The notes beneath the pieces are model-generated. The model was not told the origin of the DNA, did not search any database, and was given only the letters and a program-made list of their open reading frames with translations. This document shows positions 17,044 through 23,796 of a stretch of 42,323 bases of DNA, in pieces. Location: assembly GCA_025449555.1 (NCBI GenBank), contig JANWJD010000206.1, forward strand, positions 1-42,323. Reading direction: 5' to 3'. The translations under genes and the position numbers were made by a program. Numbering within the stretch: the stretch's first letter is position 1; each line of letters begins with the position of its first letter. Origin of the DNA: Chloroflexota bacterium. GTDB lineage: Bacteria > Chloroflexota > UBA5177.

Positions 17044-17074
17044 GGAGCCCGGAGGTCGTCGACCTCCGGGCTCC
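17044..17074. other. Near-perfect palindrome between DUF4331 and His-rich genes
   Basis: A 15-bp perfect inverted repeat (GGAGCCCGGAGGTCG at 17044-17058, its complement at 17060-17074) around one central base. As RNA it forms a very stable GC hairpin. No T-run follows on the minus strand, so it is not a standard terminator. It may be an intercistronic mRNA-stabilising or processing hairpin, or a protein-binding site, 37 bp upstream of the His-rich protein ATG. Confidence 0.7.
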
Positions 17075-17102
17075 CGTACGATCCGGCCTGATCGCGGCTC
17101 GA

Positions 17103-18479
17103 TTATGCCACGTTCGCCGGGAAGTTGAATCCGTCGAGCGGCAGCCCCAGATAGGGGAACGTCGCCTGGTAGCGGTCACTGGTTGGGGCCACGCCGTCCG
17201 TGACCAGCGCAGCTGCGCCATCCGCTTTGTAGGACGGAGCCACCAGCGGGTCGGTCGCCCCGGCACTAGCGCGCAACTCGATGGTCGCCACGTTATCCAT
17301 CACCCGCCGGCCGTTCGGATACCCGGCCAGATCGCCGCCGAGAATGCCCAGCGTGCTGGGAGTTGCGCTCGGAGCGATGGCCATGTTGAGTCTGAGGAGA
17401 TCTGCTTGGACCGGACCGGTGTAGTTCTGGAAGCCGGGGATGATGCCCGATGGGATACCCGTCAGGAGAATGGCAACCAGATCTGCACGCGCATCGGTCA
17501 AAGCTGCGAGGTTCGGAAACACGTTCGGATAGAGGATTGGTAGCAGCTTGGCAAGCTCCGGATGCTGGTACAACGCCACCAGGCTACCGTCGTTCGCCGG
17601 GTCGGTCGTGTTCCACTGATCCTTCATGCCGATGGGAATGATCACCTCGTTAATGAGCGGATGCCCAAGGCGAGACACCTGGGTAAACGGGCCCACGTGT
17701 CGCGCTCCCGGCACCTTGTCCTGACGCAGCGTAATAACCTGCCGGCTGGCAGATGTGTACGCCCCGATTACGGACTTGCTGCTGGTGGCGTCGGTGGCGC
17801 CGCTGCCGTCAGAGGTCAACATAGACTTCGGCACCTGAATAGCAATGGAGTGCACGTTGACAAACTTCGTGGCATCCACGCCTTTTCCTGCGCCCCCCAG
17901 CGAAAGTAGGTGCAGATTTTCGAACGGCCGCAGGTCGGCCAGGTCGAACACCGAGCCGAGGTCGACGTAGAAGCCTTCGCGGCGCTGGCCGGCAAAGACC
18001 GTCTCCCCCGATGGAAGCTGGTGGACTGCGGCCTGCGCGAGGTCGGCATATTTGGGTGTGGAGTGCGGACCGATATTACACGGCGGACATGTGAGCCCGG
18101 TTGCCAGCACGGTCGGATTCCCCGCCGAGTTCAACTTCGTTACCGAGTACGTCTGCTGACTGTTCCAATTCTTATCGGTGTTCGAGCTGATCGGCCCGGT
18201 GTTGTACAGGAACGTATTGGGATTTTGATATGTTGTCGTGAAATTGAACTGGTACGTAATTTCCGGCTTACCGTCGCCGTCGTTGTCGACTTTGATCTCG
18301 TACAAAACATCGGTGCCAAACTCGAAGAAGTTCGGACCACCCGCCGGCACCTGCAAAGGAACGTAATTCGCGATCAACGTGACCGTATCCGAGCGGTCGG
18401 GACTGACAAAGGCGTAGAAATCCGTGCTATCAGCCACCGGATCCTTTGAGATTTCGGGAGCCTCTCGATGAGACGACAT
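17103..18479 (-). CDS. DUF4331 family protein
   Basis: A 458-residue protein recognised by the DUF4331 opening SSHREAPEISKDPVADSTDFYAF and later WNTTDPANDG, PNVFPNLAALTDARADLVAILLTG and DLAGYPNGRRVMDNV. Function of the family is unknown. DNDGDGKPE at 65-73 looks like a Ca-binding acidic turn, and a CPPC pair (C131, C134) could bind metal or be redox active. No signal peptide or TM is visible, although its upstream neighbour has a Tat-like leader. Start ATG 18479 has GAGAGG nearby. The gene is 49 bp after the small Tat-like protein gene and precedes the His-rich protein gene. Confidence 0.88.
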   Translation of the reverse strand: MSSHREAPEISKDPVADSTDFYAFVSPDRSDTVTLIANYVPLQVPAGGPNFFEFGTDVLYEIKVDNDGDGKPEITYQFNFTTTYQNPNTFLYNTGPISSNTDKNWNSQQTYSVTKLNSAGNPTVLATGLTCPPCNIGPHSTPKYADLAQAAVHQLPSGETVFAGQRREGFYVDLGSVFDLADLRPFENLHLLSLGGAGKGVDATKFVNVHSIAIQVPKSMLTSDGSGATDATSSKSVIGAYTSASRQVITLRQDKVPGARHVGPFTQVSRLGHPLINEVIIPIGMKDQWNTTDPANDGSLVALYQHPELAKLLPILYPNVFPNLAALTDARADLVAILLTGIPSGIIPGFQNYTGPVQADLLRLNMAIAPSATPSTLGILGGDLAGYPNGRRVMDNVATIELRASAGATDPLVAPSYKADGAAALVTDGVAPTSDRYQATFPYLGLPLDGFNFPANVA

Positions 18480-18528
18480 GGGCTTACCTCTCTTTACGTG
18501 GATGGGGAAACACGATCGAATACGGGTA

Positions 18529-18798
18529 CTAGCGTGCCGCTCTGAGCAGTCGCTTGGCGAACTGCGGGTCGCGGTACACGATCTCTCGCGTGCCCACCAT
18601 CACAGCGATCTCGCCTGTCTTGAGGTCGCGAACATGCGCGACCAGCGGTCCTTTGAGCTCTTCCGGCCTGAGCTTGAATTCTGGCGCCGCGTCGGCCTCA
18701 GTGACATGTGCCAGTCCAGGAACGGACACCATGGCGCCTATGGCCGCTGCCCCCAGGGACGTCTTTCCAAGAAACCCTTTGCGCGTCAGCTTTGACAT
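18529..18798 (-). CDS. Small Tat-like exported protein preceding DUF4331 gene
   Basis: An 89-residue product with an N-terminal TRKGFLGK (5-12) followed by a hydrophobic, Ala/Gly-rich stretch and an AxA-like cleavage region around ADAAPEF (35-41). This looks like a Tat signal with RK in place of RR. The mature ~50 residues (GPLVAHVRDLKTGEIAVMVGTREIVYRDPQFAKRLLRAA) form a compact domain I do not recognise. The ATG at 18798 has an excellent AAAGGAGT ribosome site. First gene of the DUF4331 module, expressed from the promoter at 19049-19077. Confidence 0.8.
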   Translation of the reverse strand: MSKLTRKGFLGKTSLGAAAIGAMVSVPGLAHVTEADAAPEFKLRPEELKGPLVAHVRDLKTGEIAVMVGTREIVYRDPQFAKRLLRAAR

Positions 18799-19048
18799 GT
18801 GGAACTCCTTTCGTCCGCTATTACGTTGACTCACTTCGTTCGGATCACTCGGAGAGCAGCCTTGCCTCAAATTCGGCCCGAAATCAAAAAAAGGTGCGCA
18901 CTTTCGTGCCACACCGTCGCGTCGAACACCGTCTCGGTGCCCACCTGATAGGTCCGGATGCCATTCCGAGACCGCCCGGCCGACATTGGGCGCACTCTCC
19001 TCATACTTGCTGCCGCAACGGCTGACTGTCTCGCGTCAGGATAGAAAT
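18799..19048 (-). other. Long untranslated leader / intergenic region
   Basis: The 394-bp gap 18799-19192 between the divergent Tat-like and membrane protein genes contains no credible gene. Its minus-strand part from about 19042 down to 18799 would be a 5' leader of some 245 nt for the Tat-like/DUF4331 transcript. It includes an oligo-A run on the plus strand (18888-18895, U-run in the RNA). I could not assign it to a known riboswitch class. On the plus strand TATAAT at 19114-19119 may serve the membrane protein gene but lacks a -35. Confidence 0.45.
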
Positions 19049-19077
19049 ATCATATGGAGATTTGTATCAGAAGTCAA
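19049..19077 (-). promoter_or_regulatory. Sigma-70-type promoter for Tat-like/DUF4331 module
   Basis: Minus strand TTGACT (19077-19072), 17-bp spacer, TATGAT (19054-19049): five of six matches to each consensus box. A second TTGACA lies 9 bp upstream (19086-19081), giving direct repeats TTGACACGGTTGAC that overlap the -35 and might be an operator. Start of transcription predicted near 19042. Confidence 0.7.
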
Positions 19078-19192
19078 CCGTGTCAAGATTCTCGGGGCGC
19101 AAACGTGCCCACGTATAATGGGCCGAGTTGTGCGCCGGTCGACCTCCACCATGAGTGCAATGATTCGCCCACGCTCGCATCTTTGAGCAGAA

Positions 19193-20053
19193 GTGCCGCA
19201 CTCCATGAGAACACAACCGCACGCATTCGTCTCCCTCCGGGCGCGCGCCTTCGTAGCCAGGCGGCAACACTGGCCGTTGGGCTCGTCGATCGAGCTCATC
19301 CGGCCCTATTGGTACCAGCTCCTATTGCTGGCAGTCATACCTGTCGCGTTTTGGCTGGATGCTCGCACCACCTCGATCGGACAACAGAACGTGCTGGGTG
19401 CATGTGCCTGGATCTTGCTACTCCTGTCAATGCGCTTCTCTCCGCCGGCGGAGCGCCGCCAGGTATGGGTCATGGTCGGAGTGGCGTCGGCGGTTGAGGT
19501 CTGGGCCTCGATCGTGTGGGGCATCTACCGGTACCGCTTCGGCAACGTGCCTATGTTCGTTCCTCCAGGCCATGGCCTGGTGTATTTGTGGGCCCTGCGC
19601 GCCGCGCGCACCCCGCTCCTCGTCAAGTATCCGCGCCAGGCGAAATGGTTCGGCCTGGTGGGCGCGACGGCCTGGGCGATCTTTGGTCTGACACTCGAGC
19701 CGATGCTGTTTGGTCGTCTCGATCTCACGGGCGCGATGTTCTGGCCCCTCTTTGTCTGGTTCATGCGCAAGCCGTCTGCGCCGATTTACGCCTCCGCGTT
19801 CTTCGTCACTTCCGTCCTCGAACTCGTCGGAACGAGCTTTGGCACCTGGCGATGGCAGATATTCGCTCCCGTGACGCATATCCCCACCGGCAACCCACCG
19901 TCGGTCATCTCCGCCGGATACTGTGTTATGGACTACACCTCGCTCCGGGTGGCGGCCATGTTACCGGCAAGCGGCTTGCTGCTCTATCTGTGGCGCCGCA
20001 TCCGACCACGGTCCGACGGTGACGAAGACGAAGTCGAGGTCCTGGCCGGATAG
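19193..20053 (+). CDS. Multi-pass membrane protein of unknown function
   Basis: About 286 residues (282 if ATG 19205 is used; the first start is GTG 19193). A basic N-terminus is followed by roughly seven hydrophobic spans: near 40-56, 68-80, 92-110, 124-138, 153-168, 180-191, 199-213 and 253-267. Motifs between spans, YRYRFGNVPMFVPPGHGLVY (114-131 region) and PTGNPPSVISAGYCVMDYTS (231-250), look conserved and could form an active or ligand site; the PPGHG layout reminds me of uncharacterised actinobacterial membrane proteins. The C-terminus is acidic and cytoplasmic. No function can be assigned. It is divergent from the DUF4331 module and converges on the J-like protein gene 34 bp away. Confidence 0.75.
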   Translation: MPHSMRTQPHAFVSLRARAFVARRQHWPLGSSIELIRPYWYQLLLLAVIPVAFWLDARTTSIGQQNVLGACAWILLLLSMRFSPPAERRQVWVMVGVASAVEVWASIVWGIYRYRFGNVPMFVPPGHGLVYLWALRAARTPLLVKYPRQAKWFGLVGATAWAIFGLTLEPMLFGRLDLTGAMFWPLFVWFMRKPSAPIYASAFFVTSVLELVGTSFGTWRWQIFAPVTHIPTGNPPSVISAGYCVMDYTSLRVAAMLPASGLLLYLWRRIRPRSDGDEDEVEVLAG

Positions 20054-20087
20054 AGTCGGCGCACCGGCCCCAATCCTGAGCTCCGGA

Positions 20088-21986
20088 CTACGGGTGCGTC
20101 GGGTGATCCGGGTGTGCCGGATGAACGGGGTGATCCGGATGTTCCGGGTGCTTCGAATCGTCGGATTCTCCATGCGACGTACTTTGTACTGGAGTCGACG
20201 TCGGGACGGTGGCCTTCGTACTGGTCGGCATCGGGCTCGTCGGGCGAACGACCGGCGCCGGCGAGGTAGGAGTTGCCTGGTGAATCGGATACGACACCGG
20301 TGCGGAACTGCCGGAATTTGAAGTTGGCCTGGTCGACGTCGGACCGGCCGAGGATTTCGTGGGAATCTGAGCCGCCACGATCGGTCGAACAATGATTCCG
20401 GCCGACGGCGTCGGACTCTTTGCAATGGCAACCACCTGGGTCTGCGTAGGAGGCAAAACGGGTGCCGTGGAGGCCGAACCAGTAGCAATCGAAGGCGGAG
20501 CAGGCGGGGACGGTGTGCTGCGCCTCGAGCCCGGCGTGGATGAAACCACCGGCGTGTGGTTTTTGCCCGGCGTGCCCGGTGGTCGAGGCACATTCCCCGA
20601 CGTTCCTGTATTGGAAACCCTGGCCGGTGTATGCCTCGGTCCCGCATGGACCGGTTGAACGCCGAGCGTGTTACGGCTAGCTGTCTGACTCGGCCGGCTC
20701 AGCGTCGTCGCCCGTCGCCGAATGGACGCGATCGCGGGACGCAATGCCCTGCTCTGGGTGATCGTCGCGATAGAACGAGGGGTCGGTATCGCTGCAGCAA
20801 CTTCGACCGGACCGGGTGCGCTGCTGCTCGTATGCCGGCCCGCTTTTGCAGTTCGCTTGGAAGTGGTCTGAGGCTTCGTGACGTGGTGCACAGAGTGTCG
20901 TACCGGGTGTGACGCATGCGTGGAGTGTCGGTTCGGCTGAACGTGGAGTACCGCGGCTACCGAGTAGGCGCCGGTATACACTCCCACTCCCTTGACCAGG
21001 GCGGCCACACTCCAGCGATAGGTTCGTGGTTGCATCGAAAGGGTCACACACGTACCGGACACCTTCCGGGTTGGCTGCCCCTGTATGCGCAATCGGTACC
21101 CAACAGCATGTGCCACAGCAGACCAGCACAACCGGGCATGCTTTCCACCCATTGCGATTCCGCTCACCGGCGCCAGAGCCACCGGCCGGCTCACGGAAGG
21201 CTTCGCAACTGCAAAGTGCTGTGAAGGCGTGTACAGTTGCCATGTCTTTCCGATGTGCGCCTGCACTCGCCAGTAGTAGAGTTGCGGCCCGGTAACGCTC
21301 AGTCTATAGCTGGATGTCGCGACGCTGATTGTTCGGCTGCCGCGCGCGAACACCGCAGCGTCCGATGGATCTCCGGGAGCAGTTGCAATCTGCAGATGAT
21401 ACATCGATGCATGCGGAACCCTCGTCCAGGCCAGGGTGACCGAACCGCCGGAGACGAATTTCGAGCCGTGATTTGCCCCCAACTGCGACAGAGTCATGAC
21501 AACTGGCCGCCGAGTGGGCGTCACACCAGGCTCGCGAGCGAACAGAGCGCCCGCCACCACGACCAGAACCGCCGCTGCCGCGACCAGTGCGTACGGCCAT
21601 GCGATTCCTCTGGATTCTTCCTCGTCTTCCGCTGCAGGGACCACCACGAGCCGCGGCATCCCGCTCGCTGATGGCGCGACGAGCGGCGCAGCCGGCTCTG
21701 GTTGGTGAAACACAGGACTGAATGCGGTGGGAGCTGCTCGCTCCCCGCCCGTCATACTCTCGCTTCGGCGCAACGCCTCGTCATACACTTGCCGTCCCTC
21801 GGGCGTGGCAAGCAAGTCTCGCCGCATGCGTCGGATTCGTTCCCACAGGTCGGCGGAACGTTGCGGCGACGAATAGACCAGGGCAATGGCCTGTTCAGAG
21901 ACTTTTTCTATCGCGGCTTCGATTTCAGCCTGCGGCGCTGATGGTTCAAGCCCCAGAAACTCGTAGTGATCGTCTACAGCAGCCAC
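20088..21986 (-). CDS. Mosaic membrane protein: J-like domain, TM, Fn3-like repeats, STP-rich region, His-Pro tail
   Basis: A 632-residue protein. Residues 5-73 resemble a J-domain (HYEFLGLEPSAPQAEIEAA ... GRQVYDEALRR) but the HPD tripeptide is missing (YSSP at that place), so Hsp70 stimulation is unlikely. A TM span lies at about 128-150. Two beta-sandwich-like repeats follow (about 160-262 with VTLAWTRVPHASMYHLQI and YYWRVQA; about 264-350 with ARLCWSAVAHAVGYRLRI and YRWSVAAL), resembling Fn3 domains. Residues about 350-610 are Ser/Thr/Pro/Ala-rich and probably extended. The last 21 residues are seven His-Pro pairs separated by single variable residues. Likely a cell-surface stalk protein with a cytoplasmic N-terminus. 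Start GTG 21986 with AAGGTGA upstream; own promoter at 22102-22130. No homologue recognised. Confidence 0.82.
   Translation of the reverse strand: MAAVDDHYEFLGLEPSAPQAEIEAAIEKVSEQAIALVYSSPQRSADLWERIRRMRRDLLATPEGRQVYDEALRRSESMTGGERAAPTAFSPVFHQPEPAAPLVAPSASGMPRLVVVPAAEDEEESRGIAWPYALVAAAAVLVVVAGALFAREPGVTPTRRPVVMTLSQLGANHGSKFVSGGSVTLAWTRVPHASMYHLQIATAPGDPSDAAVFARGSRTISVATSSYRLSVTGPQLYYWRVQAHIGKTWQLYTPSQHFAVAKPSVSRPVALAPVSGIAMGGKHARLCWSAVAHAVGYRLRIQGQPTRKVSGTCVTLSMQPRTYRWSVAALVKGVGVYTGAYSVAAVLHVQPNRHSTHASHPVRHSVHHVTKPQTTSKRTAKAGRHTSSSAPGPVEVAAAIPTPRSIATITQSRALRPAIASIRRRATTLSRPSQTASRNTLGVQPVHAGPRHTPARVSNTGTSGNVPRPPGTPGKNHTPVVSSTPGSRRSTPSPPAPPSIATGSASTAPVLPPTQTQVVAIAKSPTPSAGIIVRPIVAAQIPTKSSAGPTSTRPTSNSGSSAPVSYPIHQATPTSPAPVVRPTSPMPTSTKATVPTSTPVQSTSHGESDDSKHPEHPDHPVHPAHPDHPTHP
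20091..20153 (-). repeat. Seven-unit 9-bp degenerate tandem repeat coding (X-His-Pro)n
   Basis: The 3' end of the mosaic protein gene is seven 9-bp units coding X-H-P with X = K, E, D, V, A, D, T, directly before the stop codon. The units differ at several bases, so the peptide pattern is conserved better than the DNA. Confidence 0.85.
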
Positions 21987-22101
21987 CCACTCACCTTATG
22001 AGAAATCCACGGGCGAGGGAATCCGGGGACTCGATCTGGAGGTAGAAATGAAGGCCGCTTCGATCGTGCGCGGCCCAGTCGCTTGCCGAACTTTGGGTTT
22101 C

Positions 22102-22130
22102 ATTCTAGCGGTGCCCCGGCAGACTTGCAA
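22102..22130 (-). promoter_or_regulatory. Promoter for the J-like mosaic protein gene
   Basis: Minus strand TTGCAA (22130-22125), 17-bp spacer, TAGAAT (22107-22102). Predicted transcription start near 22095 and a leader of about 109 nt to the GTG at 21986. It lies beyond the tRNA-Asn terminator, so the gene is expressed independently of the tRNA. Confidence 0.6.
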
Positions 22131-22194
22131 GTGCACAAGGTCACCACAATTTTGGGACCGGCAATTCGTCTCGACGCCCTGCGAGCAGGACGAA

Positions 22195-22230
22195 TAAGAA
22201 AAGGGAAGGACCCTGGCTCGGGCCCTTCCC
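22195..22230 (-). terminator. Rho-independent terminator after tRNA-Asn
   Basis: On the minus strand GGGAAGGGCCC (22230-22220), loop GAGCCA, GGGTCCTTCCC (22213-22203), then TTTTCTTATT. The stem is 11 bp with one G-U pair and the T-tract is good. It begins 12 nt after the encoded CCA of the tRNA. Confidence 0.85.
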
Positions 22231-22241
22231 CGCGATCATCC

Positions 22242-22317
22242 TGGCTCCGGCGGCAGGACTCGAACCTACGACCAAGCGGTTAACAGCCGCCCGCTCTACC
22301 AACTGAGCTACGCCGGA
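22242..22317 (-). tRNA. tRNA-Asn (GTT)
   Basis: A 76-nt cloverleaf with CCA encoded: acceptor stem TCCGGCG/CGCCGGA, discriminator G, D-loop GCTCAGTTGGTAGAGC, anticodon stem-loop with GTT in CTGTTAA, and T-loop GGTTCGAGTCC. Standalone gene with its own promoter (22358-22387) and terminator (22195-22230). Confidence 0.97.
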
Positions 22318-22357
22318 ATAAAGAAGCGCCGTGAGTCTGCACTCGCAACGCTATGCC

Positions 22358-22387
22358 AGTATAGGCCGCGTCCACGAAGCCGTTCAA
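22358..22387 (-). promoter_or_regulatory. Promoter for tRNA-Asn
   Basis: Minus strand TTGAAC (22387-22382), 18-bp spacer, TATACT (22363-22358), predicted start about 34 nt before the mature tRNA 5' end. No plain GC-rich stringent discriminator can be asserted (GGCATAG follows). Confidence 0.65.
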
Positions 22388-22407
22388 GACCGCACGCTCG
22401 AGGCTGG

Positions 22408-23685
22408 CTATACCTCTAAATAGTCGCGCAATTTTCGGCTGCGAGAAGGATGACGCAGCTTGCGGAGTGCCTTCGCCTCGATTTGCCGGATGCGCTCGCG
22501 CGTCACATTGAACTCTTTGCCGACTTCTTCCAGCGTGCGGCTGCGACCGTCCGCCAGACCGAAGCGCAATCGCAGCACCTCGCGTTCGCGCTCCGTCAAA
22601 GTGCCGAGCACCTCTTCCATGGACTCGCGCAATAACTGGAAGGACGCTGCGTCTGACGGCGCTTCACCTCCCTCGTCCGGAATGAAGTCACCGAGATTGC
22701 TGTCTTCTTCGTCGCCGATCGGCGTCTGCAGCGAAACGGGCGTCTGCGATACCTTCATAATCTCTCGAACTTTTTCCGCGGGCAGGTCCATCTCCAGGCC
22801 GATCTCTTCCGGCGTCGGCTCTCGCCCCTTCTCTTGCAACAGGCGCCGGGAGATACGCACCAGCTTGTTGATGGTTTCGACCATGTGCACCGGGATCCGA
22901 ATCGTGCGCGCCTGGTCGGCTATGGCGCGAGTAATCGCCTGTCGAATCCACCAGGTGGCATACGTCGAAAATTTGTATCCCTTGGTGTGGTCGAATTTGG
23001 TCACGGCACGAATCAGGCCGATGTTGCCCTCTTGCACCAGATCCAGCAGGTTCATGCCACGCCCAATGTACTTTTTCGCGACGCTCACGACCAGCCGCAA
23101 ATTCGCCTCGGTCAGTTTGCGTCTGGCTTCCATGCCATGATCGATAATGCGCTGGTCGAATTCTTCGCCATTGGTGCGCCGTTCCATCTCGGCATCGCCG
23201 TCTCGCATGGCCTGAGCCAGCTCAACCTCTTCCCGGCCCTTCAACAAGCGAACCCGTCCAATTTCGCGCAGGTACATTCGAACCGGATCGTCGAGGGCTG
23301 CCCCTTCGGCATCAAGCACCCTTTCCAATTCCTCGGTCGAGACCTCTTCGTCTTCTTCGATCCCTCCTTCGGGATCATCCTCGACCTTAACCGCGTGCGT
23401 CACGAGATCCGTGATGACCGCATCGATCTTTTCCGGGTCGTCTCCCGCGACGTCGAGAATCTCGTCGACTTCGGCTACCGGCAAATGACCGTCCTGGATG
23501 GCCTTTTGTCGGACTGCTTCCTGATCGATTGACAGCTCGACGTCTTCCTGATCGATCGACAGCTCGACTTCCTCGGCGGTTGGCTCGGCGTCGACTTCGG
23601 TGACGATCGCGTCTTGCAACGAATCCCCCTGGGTCTGTCCATGTCGCGTGGCGGAGTCGCTAACCACGTTGGGCATGCTCCGCAT
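22408..23685 (-). CDS. rpoD: Principal RNA polymerase sigma factor (sigma-70/SigA)
   Basis: Group 1 sigma factor of about 425 residues. After an acidic N-terminal region 1.1-like part come region 1.2 ([21 protein letters not shown]), region 2 ([58 protein letters not shown]), region 3 ([13 protein letters not shown]) and region 4 ([45 protein letters not shown]). All -10 and -35 recognition residues seem intact. The start is uncertain: ATG 23685 is given, ATG 23676, GTG 23667 or TTG 23619 (with GGGGG upstream) are alternatives. A 9-residue tandem duplication lies in the N-terminal part. Own promoter at 23759-23786. Confidence 0.95.
   Translation of the reverse strand: MRSMPNVVSDSATRHGQTQGDSLQDAIVTEVDAEPTAEEVELSIDQEDVELSIDQEAVRQKAIQDGHLPVAEVDEILDVAGDDPEKIDAVITDLVTHAVKVEDDPEGGIEEDEEVSTEELERVLDAEGAALDDPVRMYLREIGRVRLLKGREEVELAQAMRDGDAEMERRTNGEEFDQRIIDHGMEARRKLTEANLRLVVSVAKKYIGRGMNLLDLVQEGNIGLIRAVTKFDHTKGYKFSTYATWWIRQAITRAIADQARTIRIPVHMVETINKLVRISRRLLQEKGREPTPEEIGLEMDLPAEKVREIMKVSQTPVSLQTPIGDEEDSNLGDFIPDEGGEAPSDAASFQLLRESMEEVLGTLTEREREVLRLRFGLADGRSRTLEEVGKEFNVTRERIRQIEAKALRKLRHPSRSRKLRDYLEV
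23521..23574 (-). repeat. 27-bp tandem duplication in the sigma factor N-terminus
   Basis: Two adjacent 27-bp units (23521-23547, 23548-23574) match at 24 of 27 bases and encode [18 protein letters not shown]. In frame, in the acidic N-terminal region. Confidence 0.85.
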
Positions 23686-23758
23686 ATTGGGGACAGAATA
23701 GCACGGCCACGCTAGCAATTGCCCACTTCAACACGTGTTTGTCATGAGGTTTTCGGAC

Positions 23759-23786
23759 ATTGTAATGCTCGCCGGTCTGCGTCCAA
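23759..23786 (-). promoter_or_regulatory. Promoter for the sigma factor gene
   Basis: Minus strand TTGGAC (23786-23781), 16-bp spacer, TACAAT (23764-23759), in the gap between proS and the sigma gene. Predicted start near 23752, leader about 67 nt to ATG 23685. Confidence 0.55.
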
Positions 23787-23796
23787 ATTCGGCGGG

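Noticed and set aside
22242-22317. tRNA-Asn as an integration (att) site for a mobile element.
   Set aside because: No integrase, no repeat of the tRNA 3' end nearby and no shift in gene content; it appears as a clean promoter-tRNA-terminator unit.
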